A stretch of DNA of 64,000 nt from Tetrapyrgos nigripes (taxonomy: Eukaryota > Basidiomycota > Agaricomycetes > Agaricales > Campanellaceae), in NCBI GenBank assembly GCA_013368315.1, contig JAACJM010000036.1:490969-554968 (forward strand), written 5' to 3'. This document shows, piece after piece, positions 1-11,663 of this stretch. Position 1 is the first letter of the stretch. Each line of letters opens with the position of its first letter. The position numbers were made by a program, and so were the translations under genes. A model generated the notes under the pieces. It saw only the letters and a list, made by a program, of their open reading frames with translations, did not search any database and was not told where the DNA came from.

Positions 1-880
1 AGCAGCGGCTGGCAGTTGGATGATGATCGGGCAAGCATGTTAACAAGGACACCTGGGGCATTTGTTAGCGTTGCTTTCAATGGTGAGTAGACTCAATTAC
101 ACGAGGAGTATTTCGTGTTTATGCTAAAATTCTTCAATCATGAATGTTCTCAACATTTCAGGAACTGGCATCCAACTGTACGGAGACCTTGGTGAAGAAA
201 GTAGCCTCTCCAATATTGCGAAGTATCAGCTTGACGATCAAGAATCCCAAACATTCCCTCTTCTTCCACCGAATGATGGAAGCGATCTCTTCTTTTTCCA
301 ACAGCTTTTCAACATTTCTGGGTTGTCCCCTTTGGAGGAACATACCCTGGTGGTCACTCACAATGGCACGAAAACGGGGATGGCTCTTTCGTTGGATCAT
401 TTCGTTGTGGAACGAGCTTCGACATCCTCGTTCACAGCTACGTCTTCAACACCCTCTGCCGAGTCATCAGGTGGTCCATCAACCGGCACGATTGTTGGTG
501 GAACCATTGGTGGTGTGATCCTCCTTATTCTGCTTCTCTCGGTCGCTGTTTTCTGTATCAGGAGGCGCAGAAGGCAGGTATACAATACAGAAACTCCCAG
601 AGATGCAGAACAAGTCATGTCTCTCTTGGTTACTAGGCCGCCTCAGAATGGCGAGCCCTCAAACCTTGCTAATGTCAATGATGACCGGGACCCCAGTCAT
701 CAACCCGAAGCCGGGAAGCGCCCTGCGCCACCTGATGTTGAGGATTCTTCATCAGCAGTGGCTCCGGGCCGCGGTAGTGTTAATGCATTGACGATTCAAG
801 AGGGAATGGTGTTTCAGATGGACAGTGGAGCGATAGTAACGAGAAGATACAAGGGGTACCCAGAGATAGAGGAGAGATGA
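1..880 (+). CDS. Single-pass transmembrane protein, C-terminal part (5' end outside window)
   Basis: Two exons are visible, 1..82 and 162..880, with an intron at 83..161 (GTGAGT...TTTCAG). The frame runs open from the window edge and joins across the intron to give a GTGIQLYG motif, a pattern I associate with beta-sandwich ectodomains of Agaricomycete membrane proteins. A Ser/Thr-rich stretch (about 410-490) follows, then one hydrophobic segment (about 495-555) and an Arg cluster as stop-transfer signal. The cytoplasmic tail of about 110 residues is polar, with no catalytic domain that I recognise. The ATG at 140 lies inside the intron and is not the start. This suggests a plasma-membrane or cell-wall protein with a luminal N-terminus; the function is unknown. 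Confidence 0.75.
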
Positions 881-1992
881 GGCAGCGGAGAGCCAAATTG
901 CTGCACAACTACTCCAAGTAACCGTGACTGAGAAAGGTTGTTGGCATTTACATCAGATTACAACATCCTCCCGTAGTTGCACCTTTCGGTCGTTGGCAAA
1001 TAGACGCGAATAGGGGCTATTACAAACGCGGCCGTGATCTTGTACTTGGCGCCGTCCCGTTTGCCATTGGGGGAGCCTAGGGAGAGCAGCAGATTACAAG
1101 GTGTCTATTAAACTTACAAAGTATTCATTTACACTTCGAGGGCTTGAAGATCAATGATGAGGGCTCCACTTGCCAGTTCCATAGTATAAGAATTGCAATT
1201 CAATCTGATGGCGGCTACTTGTAGCGCTCAGACGACCAGAAGAAAGAAGGGACTACCGGTCTATGAACGATGAGAAAAAACCGGAACACTACTACTGGCG
1301 TATTCGACGAAACGAAGAAAAAATAATATTAAGTATTCACTGCAGACTCGTAGCCATATACGAACATGCGCTCTAAGTCTCCTCCTCGGTCGCCCTGTCC
1401 CGTTTGAGGAAGATCCACCACCCAGGCAATGGTTTAACCACATCCCTCACTCCAGTTTTGGATAAATCGCGGATTATTGATCAAAACTGACCTGGCGAAA
1501 ACGAGCCTAAAGCGTCTCTTCGTATTACTAGCCCCTCTTATCATCCCGAGCTGATTGGGGGTGGAAGACTACAGCTGGGTAAGCTGATTTCGGTCTCTTG
1601 TGACGCCTCAGCTAAAAGTCAAGCGTTCTTACAGCTGATATAAGTACAAAAAAGTCCTGTGATAAGTAAAAGTCCTAAAAGGTACTCCAGAGTCCAAAAA
1701 AGAAGTCCAAAAAAGACAAACGTCACGAATAGTGACGAAAAGTTCTCAAAAGTTCGGAAAAGTCAACTTGGACATGTAGTCCTATAAGACTTCTGTCCAG
1801 ATTCGCACAACGCAAAGTCAATCGTTGAAGTTACCGGTAAGGAAGAATGTCTGTAGTCATCAGTGTCCAGCAAATGGTAACAGGTGGGACGACGAACAGT
1901 GTCATGAGATGATCATAGCGAGGAGCCTAAGCATAGGAATGGCTTTGCCGCCGCCGGGGAGTGCTGTGAGTGCCCAATGACTCTTCTGTCCG
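881..1992. other. Intergenic region between convergent genes
   Basis: Both neighbours end into this 1.1 kb. Only short reading frames without family features were seen. It contains 3' untranslated sequence and an A-rich repeated stretch listed separately. Confidence 0.5.
1643..1795. repeat. A-rich stretch with repeated AAAAGTCC-like words
   Basis: The words AAAGTCC, AAAAGTC and AAAGTTC recur about ten times with irregular spacing. A small inverted repeat, CGTCAC/GTGACG, lies near 1731-1747. It is non-coding and looks like a degenerate short repeat. Confidence 0.5.
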
Positions 1993-4560
1993 TCAACGGC
2001 TCGTTCTTGAAGGACCATCCTCTGAGCTCCTTGACTTCTGAAGCGTTTCTACGTCGTCCTGATCAGTGTACTTTTTCTGCCTTTGTTTGTACTCTTTCAA
2101 CGCTTCCCGAAGTCCCTGATCATTCCAGAAACTGGAGGAGGAGGAGTCATCTAAATGAGATTGACTCGGGCTACCATACGGCAATTTGGCCTTTGGATCC
2201 GGAGAGTGAGGGGGGGGTATCTCCAGCGCCCGGGACTGAGGAGACTCAGAGTCTCTGTCCTCGCGTGAATCATAATTAACGGAAAGATCACTGGAAGAAC
2301 GATATGGTGTCGGAGGTGGTATCGGAGATGAATCATGTCTCGTGACAGGGGAAGGAAGACTGTAGACAGACGAAGAACGTCTGGGCCAGGAATCGTACCC
2401 ACTGTAGACAGATGAAGATGAAGAACGTCTGGGCAAGGCCCCATTGCAGACTCTGTCCTCGCGTGAATCATGATTGTCGGAAAGATCAGGTGGCTCGGAA
2501 TAACGAGGTGGCTCAGGTGTCATGTCAGGAGAAGGAAGACTGTCGACAGATGAAGGACATCTGGGCGAGGCACCGTTCCCACTGTAGATAGTTGAACGAT
2601 GAAGGTCCTCATCAGGGAGTGATGGAGGTGTTTTGAAGGGAGCCAGACCTTTGGTGAGTGCCAATAGGATTGAAACCTTCCGCCCAAGCTTCTGCCACAT
2701 AGTGCGACTCCGCATATCACAGGGCCTGGGGGCGAGCGCTGAGGCAATTGTAGAGACGATTTCGCGAGCTCGGGGACGGTTGGATACGTTCTCATCCCAG
2801 CAAGCTTTGACAAGCTTCCACAGCGAGTCAGAGCAGTTTATAGGACGTGGTGGTCTCATTCCACGCAAAACTTGTACCACGATTCCGTAGTCAGTGTAGC
2901 CAGAAAATGGAGGCTGGCCAGTTAAGATCTGGTAAAAAAGCGCGGTGCTAAATGTCCTGTGGATTCAATGAAAGACTGGGAAAAGAGACTTACCTCGATA
3001 ACGGTGCAACCAAATGCGTAGATATCTCTCGTGATGGCACGCCTTCTCTTGCTTGAAATAGGCTTCATATCCATAACTTCGGGTGCAAGCCAAGGAATAG
3101 AACCAGCCATCCTGGCACTATCTGTCGGATTCTGAGATAGCTCTCCAAGTGTTGCCAGGCCGAAGTCGGCGAGGCAGCAGTGACCTTCATCACTCATAAG
3201 AACATTCGCCTGCAACGATGAAGTGATGAGCCTATGGCCTCATACTGAAAGGAATATCTTGGATTTTAGAACTTACACCTTTGAGGTCAGCATGAGTGAC
3301 CGGAGGATCCAGCTCGTGGAGGTAGCAGATTCCCTGCGCTATTTCTAATAACTAACAAGTCCATCATTGGTAAAATCCGGAGGCTAGAAATCCACATGGA
3401 CGCACCAGATTTAAGCGACCATCAAAGGTGATATGTGGCGTTTTTCTGAGAAATGTAGCAACATCCCCTTCGTCGATCCACGGCGAGATCATGCAGTACG
3501 TAGGTTTGAAAAGCTCCCCATTTATACCGTAGAATTCAAGGATATTTGGGTGTCGAAGTTGCCTCCAAATAAGTACTTCCTGACTGAGATCCTGTCAGAA
3601 TCTGTGAGAAAGGCAAACCCGACACCTCGAAAAAGAAATATTAAAGTGTATACCTTGAAAAGCTTCTTCCTGTCTGTTTGGGAAGTGTAATAACGAAGAA
3701 CCTTGAGACAGACTTGTCTGTCATTCATAGCCCCTTTCCATACGTCCTAATCAGAATATGAGCAAGGCCAAGCCGGATCCAGAGGGTTTGAGGACATACT
3801 GCATAACCTCCACTTGCAACAGGATGATCGCCATCACGATGCAGATCATGTATGAGAAGCGATAAAGGTAGGGCATCGTATATCATGTTCAGCGTGCTCA
3901 AGCATTTTACGCATTTTACGCGATGCAAACCATGGCGGCTTAGGTCAAGTTCCTGTCAAGAATCTCTCAGCCCTCTATTTGAACCAGACAAAAAATCTAG
4001 TCACCAGTTGCAATAGTTCCATAACAAACGGAGCCCAGGTACTTCGTACACGTTGGATTTCATCCCAGGGTGCGTTGGTTTCGAGTAAATTTCGGAGGTC
4101 GCTCGAAGTCAAGAGTCTCAATTCGTTTCGCGAGCCCCGTTGTGCGACCATAGAGCCTACAGGATGAATACGACCGTAGCTTTGATCTATAATCACCACC
4201 AAGTCTACAATGGCGTCCAACCTGCACAGGATCTTGGTCTGAGGTGACGGAAGAAGTGAGTTCAGCGACATCAGCAGTTTCGGGTATTTTTCAAGACGAG
4301 ATGCGCATTTCAAGAGAGTTTCCGACGTCCTACAAATGCCAACAAGGATGAGGCAACTTCGATGAAATGACAGATCAATCATACCGTCCAGCCCAACAGC
4401 CTGCGATGAGTTCCAGTATTCCCCGATATTCTGCAACCTCCAGTTGAGCACGTAGACCGTTCAAGGAAGTCAAACACTCTGTGGTGACCCATTTTTCGTT
4501 GAGTAGCCGATGATAGTCAAAGTGCAGCTTATTAGCAGCGAGTTTTGTAAGACTTGACAT
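1993..4560 (-). CDS. Protein kinase of the fungal tyrosine-kinase-like (TKL) expansion
   Basis: Eight exons join in frame to 719 residues: 4385-4560, 4005-4329, 3800-3952, 3654-3746, 3406-3591, 3277-3351, 2994-3209, 1993-2928. All introns are GT-AG and 50-67 bp. The N-terminal 200 or so residues are helical and unrecognised. The kinase domain shows a glycine loop (ASGGYADVWKG), the VAIK lysine (VCLKVL), the catalytic loop HADLKGANV, DFGLATL, the APE-type PWLAPEV and a late RP motif (NRPRAREI). HAD replaces HRD, which is common in this mushroom family, and the catalytic Asp, Lys and Asn are kept, so activity is likely. The last exon is a Ser/Pro/Arg-rich tail with internal repeats. The start is the ATG at 4560, before the conserved reading frame. 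It is probably a Ser/Thr signalling kinase; its substrate is unknown. Confidence 0.88.
2253..2620 (-). repeat. Imperfect 180-200 bp repeat coding for the kinase tail
   Basis: Segments beginning CTGTCCTCGCGTGAATCAT occur at about 2257 and 2453. Related GGAAGACTGT..GACAGA..GAAG blocks occur at about 2350 and 2532. They encode repeated Ser-rich RRSSS/VYS and NHDSREDR-like patches, so the disordered tail grew by internal duplication. Confidence 0.6.
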
Positions 4561-5290
4561 GAATGAGCGTTTATCGATTCGTCCTAAGCGCCTTAAATAA
4601 CTCAGTTGACTATTTTAGGCTCTTCAAATCAACATCGAATACCCACACCCGGTTTGTCTTCAGTGCTATGCTTGGCGTATTGCGAACGACGATTGGAGGA
4701 CGCAGAGAAAAAGCAGACTCGGGGATAACTTGGACATGGCGGTCGGGTTTCAAGAATATGCTGTGGTCTGTCCATGGCGCTGCCGCTTTAGGTGACATCC
4801 GCAATGTCCTTCAAGTTCTTGAAGCTATCCTTGTCCTCACCGAAATCTTGGATGTACAACTGGGCACTTTGAAATATTGTAAATTGTAACGACTAATTCC
4901 AAGCTTAAGAGCTAAGTGAGCGTACTTAGATGTCTCTAGATTGCTCCAGCCAACTGTCCTACTCCAGTGCACTGGAGCCCGCGGTGCCGATCTATCCTAT
5001 CCTATCCAAAGACGCTGACCAGTCTTGCTATAATTTCATCGAAGTCGTTGCCAAATACTGTTCTGCAAACCGAGGGAACCCGGAAAAGATCTTTTATGGT
5101 TTTCCGGCTCTTCTCAATAATTAACACATTCATGTACAGGGTTGTCCACTCTCTCATAGAGGAGATGAATGACAGTGACTTTGATACTAGAGTGATAGTA
5201 TAGAGGAAGGAAGATACATAACTACACCCATGCGAGTCGTGAGTATATAAGTAAGAAAAGACAAAGGAAGTGAGTGATGTCATCTATAGC
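4561..5290 (+). repeat. Dispersed gene-fragment repeat, copy 1 (inverted relative to copy 2)
   Basis: From about 4780 to 5290 this matches the reverse complement of 20010-20595. A shorter piece also matches 44555-44720. An open frame at 4563..4889 (108 aa) ends in LEAILVLTEILDVQLGTLKYC, and the minus-strand frame at 20595..20386 ends in the near-identical LEAILVLIKILNAQSGALKYC. It therefore looks like a decayed exon of a multicopy gene or element. I do not recognise the protein, and the 108-aa frame may not be a gene. Confidence 0.6.
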
Positions 5291-5365
5291 TATCCAGAAG
5301 TGATACTATGGTCGCTGCTTACAGTGTACAACATGCACTACGAATACATGCCACGTACTTCGTCT

Positions 5366-8300
5366 TCACCTTTTACTCCGATAAAACACCCCCATCTCCT
5401 TCACAGCCTGTCCAAAGCTCTGAGCAATCTTCAAATCTTCCCCAATCCACTTTGGTAATTTGCTCTTGATAGCTGTCGAGTACCTCCGGTCTAGGAGGAT
5501 CAACGCTGCCCAGTCACCTTGGTGTCGGATTGCTCGGCCTACATTGTAAGAAAGAGCTTCATCACAGATGACCCAAGACAGGACAGAAACAAACGAAACA
5601 CACCTATACTCTGATTAACAGCATTCATACACATATTCTCATAAAGCTCTGCCGCTGCGTCTTTCATCCCTGGTGCCTTTTTCAACACGCCGTTCTCCCT
5701 CTTCACATCCTCCTTTTGTTTCTCCTCTAGCCATTTCACATACTTCAATCTCTCCCTCAACTCTGGAGATCCCAAATTCGCAAAAGGAAGCCCTACGACT
5801 ACGACTGCTCGTGCGAGATCATCTTTGAAGTTTAGGCCTTCAGAGAGTTTGGCGCCGATGACTGCGAAGAGGAGGGCGCCTTTCGGGTTTGAGTTGGTTT
5901 GGACGGAAGCCGCTGCTTGATTTTGATTTTGATTTTGCCCTTGGACGGCAGCAGTATAATCTTGTAACGTCGACTCAACAGCAGCATTATCCTCTGGCTC
6001 GAAGAATACCTGTGGAGCACCAAATTTCAGTGTCACGGCACCTTGAGGGGTGAAGAAAAAACAAGCCAACTGACCTTTTTCTTCGAATTAAATTTCTCCA
6101 AAACACCAGTTGTCTTCCAAGTTTCCTTCGCCGTGTTGAGAAAATTATACGAAGGAAAAAAGACAATCATCCCAGCTGGGATTGTATGTGTGAAATTTAG
6201 AATGACTTGGCCTAATTCTGCGATCTAGATGATACCCAGGCAGACAGATATGTAGTCAGTACTTGGGTCAATAGACGAACAAGCAAGTGTTCCAGAAAAA
6301 CATACATACCACTTGGGGATCACTCTGCTTCCCAGCCTTATACTCCAACTCCCCGCCTCTAGGTCCCTTCGTCAACGCCATTGTCAAAAGATTCGAAGAT
6401 GGGATGATATGTCCACATGAAAAGTTGGTGATTCGTTCTGGAGGTAAATATGTGAATAACTGGTTGATGACGTCGGATATCTGCACCAAACTCATCAGTG
6501 TCACCGCAAGCTGGATATCAAAACCACGACAGATAGACGACTCACCGGAGACATCGTCCCACCCGCAAGAATCACCGCACGAGCTTCCTCGACCACATCT
6601 TTAAAATGTGGAGACGGGTTCAACAGCTGATATTTCACCTCTACTTCTTCTTCTCCCTTTTTGCCGAATAGCGAAAGGATGATCCTACCGTCTACATTAC
6701 CATACGATTGAGAAAACGTTGCACTTTACTAGGAATGTAAATTTGGCACACGCACCTTCAGTAGCTCCAGCAAGTGCCAACATCAAATCCTCTATCGCGT
6801 GCAGAGGGGGTACAGCACCTCGTTTGACTGCGCGTATGGATTTTTCATCTATCCCAATATGAGTATTAATGTCGTTTAGTCGAACAAATGATTGTCAAGC
6901 CAAAATAAAGACTCCTCACTTGCATTCTTCTCCGCTTGTTTATCCGCATAACCTGAAATTTTTCTTGCGATCTGGGAGTGAAAAACATCAAAAAGAAGAA
7001 AAGAAAAAAGACCACAGAATTAGATCCTCAGAACAACTTGTTAAGAGAGATACTTACCTTACTACTCTTCAAATACCTCTCAATCGCAAGCATATTAATC
7101 CCTATAGCCTTCTTCCCCAAACGCTCTATCAACTCTGACGCGCTCAACACTTCGCTCTTCTCCGAGGTCCCACCACCTTGCCCTTGCCCTTGCCCTTGCC
7201 CACCACCCACTCTCGAGCCCCTCCACTCCCCCAAATACTTCCCCAACGCATCCAAAAACTCTACCAATCGTTTCAAATGAAGCATATGTTGCGCTGAAAG
7301 TCGATTTTTAAACTTGGTTACGTAGATGGATACTTGTTGCAGGGATACTCGCAGGGTAGAGAGTGTTAGGCGGGTGGTAGAGAGGGAGAGGAGGGTTGGG
7401 ATTAGGTCTGTTGGATATCGGAAGAGTAGGAGAAAAAAGAGGAGAGAGAGAGAATAAAGAAGGAAAGAAGAAGAGAGTCAGACGGGCTTTTTATTTGTAT
7501 TTGGAAGAACAACGCAGAGAAGGGAAGTACTTACTGTGAGCCTCGTCTATAATAATAATCTGGTTACTGAGATCAATACCGAGAGCTTCTCGAGAGCTCT
7601 TTGATAATAAGAGGTTATATGGTAGTGTGACGAGCTGCAAAAACGACAAGAAAGAAAGAGAATGAAAAGCTGACTCTTGCTCTTCCCGTAAAGATGAGTT
7701 TAGTTGTATTCACCTCAGCCTGAGGAATAGCTCGCCGTGAGCCAAAATATGGGCATACGTTTGATAGCCGACCAGCGGTAGCGAGGTCTTCTATGTCTTT
7801 TGGTGTGGCCTGTTGAAGCAACGGGTAAGAATGACGAACGAGAACTTGACGTGGCAGAGGGAAGGAATACAGACTAGAATCTCATCTCGAAAATCGTTCA
7901 TCCTAAAATCTTCTTCGAGGGGTGGAAGTTGGGGACATCGTTTTTCTCCCTTTTCTGTGTGGAAGGTTAACGTTGGCAGTAAAACGTGAATCTAGACTAA
8001 CCTCCCAAGAGTTCACGACAAGCTTCATCCAAATCCTTGCTTGCGGAGCGAAGGTCATCATTAATACAAAGATGTTTCCGAGAGCCTAAAGCAACTGTGT
8101 TGGTGTGACATTCTTGGTTTCCTTGCTCGTCTTTCTCTTCGTCTGGGGCTTTGCGTTTGCTGGATTTGGATCCATTTGAGTGGCAGTTTTCCTCCTCTTC
8201 TGACGAGATGTCTTTGGGTACGACAGATAGATTCAGTCGCTGAAGTTCAGGTAGGACTTGTGTGAGCTGCGAGTGGGTTCGAGATGCGTAGTATATCTTG

Positions 8301-9100
8301 GTACATGTTGGTTCTTTTGTTTCGCGTGATGGATCTGCATTCATACTGATGTCTCGTCAATCAAGGGCATTGCAAGAAGGTAGACAGCGCAAACCTACCG
8401 AGCCATTAAAGCGCGTACTGCAGGCGACAAGTTGTCCTCCTCGTCTTCACCCGTGTCTGACTCTGGTAGGAAGTCGTCATCGTCTTCTTCATCCTTGTTT
8501 TGAGGTTTCGTTGATAGCCTCTAAAGAAATTTCAGTGAAGAGTCCTAAGGGACATTTGAGGACCTACCGGCTTCTTGTTAAACTTAGCTCTCTTCCTCAA
8601 CTCACGCTCTCTTCTCCTGGCCTTTTGTAGTCGTTCTCTTCGCTCCTCTTCCTCTGCTTCGAGTTCACGTTTATGTCGTTCTCTGGTCTGGTCGATGACC
8701 CATTGAGGTTCTGTAACTATTTTAATAACAAGGTCCTTCACGTCAACCTGGCAAGCTCACCATTAGAAACTTCATTTCCAGCCATCCTATCCAGTCTTCC
8801 CTTCCGCGCACGATTCTTCTCGTCATTCAACCATGTCAGACTGGCACACAACAGACTAAGTGTCTTTCCCTAAACACGGATATGAGCGTTAGATAGACAA
8901 AAAACCGCAATGTTCACCGTTCCTGTCGGGCTCTCTACTATTGTTACTTTCCTATGCTCAATAGCCGTGTATAAATGGCGCATTAGATCTACTTGAATAG
9001 GATATGGAGGGTTGTAGGGAAAGGCGGGAAAAGAGTCGGGTGTCGCTAGCTCGAGTGGCATTGCAGTTGAAAAGCAAGACGCGTCAAACGCGCCTCTCAT
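5366..9100 (-). CDS. CHL1: ATP-dependent DNA helicase CHL1 (DDX11/FANCJ-like, Fe-S superfamily 2)
   Basis: Sixteen exons join in frame: 8918-9100, 8761-8869, 8568-8710, 8399-8520, 8002-8345, 7875-7954, 7714-7809, 7535-7634, 7058-7407, 6920-6971, 6756-6848, 6546-6691, 6310-6480, 6075-6224, 5604-6009, 5366-5538. The product is 905 aa from ATG 9100 or 892 aa from ATG 9061, the usual family size. Motifs in order are Walker A (ESPTGTGKT, split by intron 1), SRTHSQL (Ia), four Fe-S cysteines (HLCI, DEAC, KRCP, NVCP), a DEAH box (IIIIDEAH), [18 protein letters not shown], and the C-terminal EGLNF and [10 protein letters not shown] motifs. CHL1 unwinds forked DNA and supports sister-chromatid cohesion. 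Low-complexity inserts (GQGQGQGQ near 7170; QNQNQNQ near 5925) are local additions. The second ATG leaves a more realistic promoter for the divergent ASK1 neighbour. Confidence 0.95.
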
Positions 9101-9112
9101 GTGACTTGCCTT
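9062..9112. promoter_or_regulatory. Shared divergent promoter of CHL1 and ASK1 with an ACGCGT (MCB) box
   Basis: The two start codons are 12 bp apart (ATG 9100 for CHL1) or 51 bp apart (ATG 9061). ACGCGT, the MluI cell-cycle box bound by MBF in yeasts, is at 9079-9084, and a second CGCG core (ACGCGCC) is at 9088-9094. If CHL1 starts at 9061, both lie in the untranslated gap. MBF control is an inference from yeast. Confidence 0.5.
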
Positions 9113-11324
9113 ATGTCTACACCTCTCAATCCGCCTCCTCCTCGATGGAAACCCAATCCAGACCCATCGTCTATTGAGATACCCGGTCTTGACACTACTG
9201 CTTCACCTCATGACCAGATTGAACAGATTGAGCAGTTAATTACACTCAAATTACAGGTATGGTCCTAAGAAAACTGTCCAGCATGTTATATAACCTTTGT
9301 TCAGAACATCGACGAAAACTTTTCGAAAATACACCATATCTTGACATCGAGGATACTACCTGCATTGAAACGATACTCTGCTGGTACACAACCCGTGAGG
9401 GAAGCTGCAAAGGTGCGTGTCCAAGTCTCGCCAAAACCGACGCGATTTAACGTGCCTCGTCAAGTTTTGGGTGGAATTCTACGAAGCAGCCGCGCAAATA
9501 CGAATTCCGACTTATGACGACTACGAGACTGTAAACGAAGAGCCCTCTGAACGCTCAGAACAAACAGAATCGCGTGAAGAGTCGCAAGAAGAGTCGCATG
9601 AAGAATCGGAAACCGAGGTCCACGAGCCCAGTCAGGCCGAGAAACATGAACGCAGCGTTGCTCCTTCCGACAGTTCCTTCATGCCAGAACAGGCTGCGTT
9701 CGCGTCGACTCCTGCTGCACGACGTATCGCGTCTACTCAAGGATCGTTTGCCACTCAGCAGTTTGATACGACCGAGTCGTCTTGGAGTGCATCCATGGAA
9801 TCTCCTTTGGTTAAACTTGATCGGGAGATAAAAGACTTTACCGAGGAAGAAGAGAGCGATACCGGTCTTTCGTCTACTCCATCGAAACTCGCAAAGACTC
9901 CCTTCAATTCCTTAACCAGCGACCCCTCCCAATCCCGAAGTATTCGTGCAACCGACAAAGGGAAAGAGAAGGAGCAATCTCTTCTCCGCAGTGTTTTTCG
10001 TCAAAACCTCTACTCTCACCACGACAACAGCTCTCTTCCACCAGGCGTATCCACATCGCCTCTTCGTCCAAAGAGCAAACTCAACACCCCCGTCCCACCA
10101 AAAGAATCCAATCCTTACATTCCTCCTAATTCCAAACCTAAAGACTGGAACGGTCTCGTCGATTTACGCCATACACCCATTTCGACACCAGGCCATCGCT
10201 CACTCCGACCAGGATCTCACCGCAAACCCGCTACCCCAGCCGGCGTTGACATCGACTGGGACGATGATGATTCGTTTGGTCTTCCTCCAGGAATGTCACC
10301 ACCCAAATTCATGTCCCCTGCACGACCACCACCCAAGGCATCATCCTCTACTGCCGCTGGTGCTGGTGTCGGTGTCGGGGTAGGCTTAAAGCTAGGTCAA
10401 TCCCCAGCCAAAAGTGCTGCAGCACGTATCACGCGCGATTTACTTAGAGACGCTCAAATGAGATCGGCCGGGAAACTTGGGGTACCGTCACGAGAGGAGT
10501 CGACGTTTAGTACGACGATTAGTTCCCCGGATTTGTCGCGTTATACGAAACGAAATGTTATCAACGATAACAGTGTAGCTACGTCTACGGATACCAGTCT
10601 TGAACTCATGATGCAGCAAATCGGGCTGAGAGGTCCTCCCGTTACTTCTCAACATCCTGTCCAACCCGATACTCGTCCATATGAATGGTCCAGCGCTGGG
10701 GAAAGTGAAAGTGATGTCGGTGGTCCATCTTCGCATTACTATGCCAGATACGCTACACAGGGTGCCGACAACGTAGACCAACACCAACATCCACACCCCC
10801 TTGGTCCTCAAGAGGACTCATTCCAAGGCGAACTCAACGATGACTTGGACGACGACGACTCTGATTCATTCGATGATGAAATAAATAACACCGCTCATCC
10901 CTCCGCTGCATTCCTCATGGCCTCTCAAAATCGCCGAAACATGAACATGGATAACTCTTTCGATTCAGAAAGCTCCATGGACTCGATGGATATGGATATG
11001 AATATGGGCCAGGGAGACCCCGACGTATCTGGAGATCTAGAGTTGCCTGTGCATCCTTTTGCTAGGATGGCTGCATTGGGATTGGGCCTCAGCCAAGGTG
11101 GGGTGGATGACTCGTTTGATGATGATGATTCGTTCAACAACGGTGGTGTTGAAGAGGAAACATTGTTTGGTGTGCCTCCTGGGCAGAGGGAAGCTATTGC
11201 TTCTGGGAATCGTGATCTTGTGTTGCATGGAGGGAGTTTGTTCGATGACGGTTCGGGGCTTACGGAGGATATTAATCAGGTACAGGAAAGTCCGACGCCT
11301 CATCCTGGGTGGAATAGAGGTTGA
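9113..11324 (+). CDS. ASK1: DASH/Dam1 complex subunit ASK1
   Basis: Three exons, 9113-9256, 9305-9412 and 9465-11324, encode 703 aa with short GT-AG introns (48 and 52 bp). The N-terminal ~100 residues match the Ask1 domain: an amphipathic helix EQIEQLITLKLQ followed by NIDENFSKIHHILTSRILP and FWVEFYEAAA. The remainder is disordered and acidic, rich in SP/TP sites that CDK/Mps1-type kinases could phosphorylate, with D/S-rich patches (DDDDSFG, DDSDSFDDE). Yeast Ask1 is about 290 aa, so this tail is much longer. Ask1 couples kinetochores to microtubule plus ends as part of the DASH ring. The start is the first ATG, with CHL1 immediately divergent. Confidence 0.9.
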
Positions 11325-11663
11325 ACGTGGATTAGTTTGTGTCTTGCAAAGAGTGTATGATTTTTGTATTTCTTGTACCAGCATTGTCATGCAGGTTGAC
11401 TTCGTGTCTAGAAAAGCTTACAGTCAGTGTATTGTATTTTGTATTTCTTGTGCAACAAGTAAAATGTACCCGTTGACCCGTTTGAATGCCAATGTCAGAT
11501 TATTGCTTACTCGCGCTTACTTACTCCTTGCTTATACTAATAGAAAGAGCGCCTGCTTACATATATGATATCTCTCTGTTCTGTTTAAATTTCTGTTCTA
11601 GATTCAGAATCCTATAAATGCATAGGTCTACCATGCACAGACTATCAACCACACCTCCTCGCC
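11325..11663. other. Intergenic: ASK1 3' region and acyltransferase promoter
   Basis: No gene was seen. The sequence is T-rich and a TATA-like element lies near its right end. Confidence 0.4.
11613..11619 (+). promoter_or_regulatory. TATA-like box (TATAAAT)
   Basis: TATAAAT lies 45-51 bp upstream of the ATG at 11664, a plausible core promoter for the acyltransferase gene. Confidence 0.35.

Noticed and set aside
140..880. Complete 246-aa gene starting at ATG 140
   Set aside because: The ATG is inside a GTGAGT...CAG intron; the frame continues from the window edge through exon 1..82.
2633..2890. Plus-strand open frame opposite the kinase
   Set aside because: Shadow of the conserved kinase exon; no codon or domain support.
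3210..3277. Kinase judged inactive because HRD is HAD
   Set aside because: HADLKGAN with intact catalytic Asp, Lys and Asn is usual in this fungal kinase group; the VAIK lysine and DFG are present.
7028..7280. Overlapping open frames on both strands around the CCTTGC repeat
   Set aside because: The minus frame is CHL1 exon 9, with GQGQ repeats; the plus frame is its shadow.
11059..11568. Plus-strand 169-aa frame at the end of ASK1
   Set aside because: Out-of-frame shadow of the ASK1 tail and 3' UTR.
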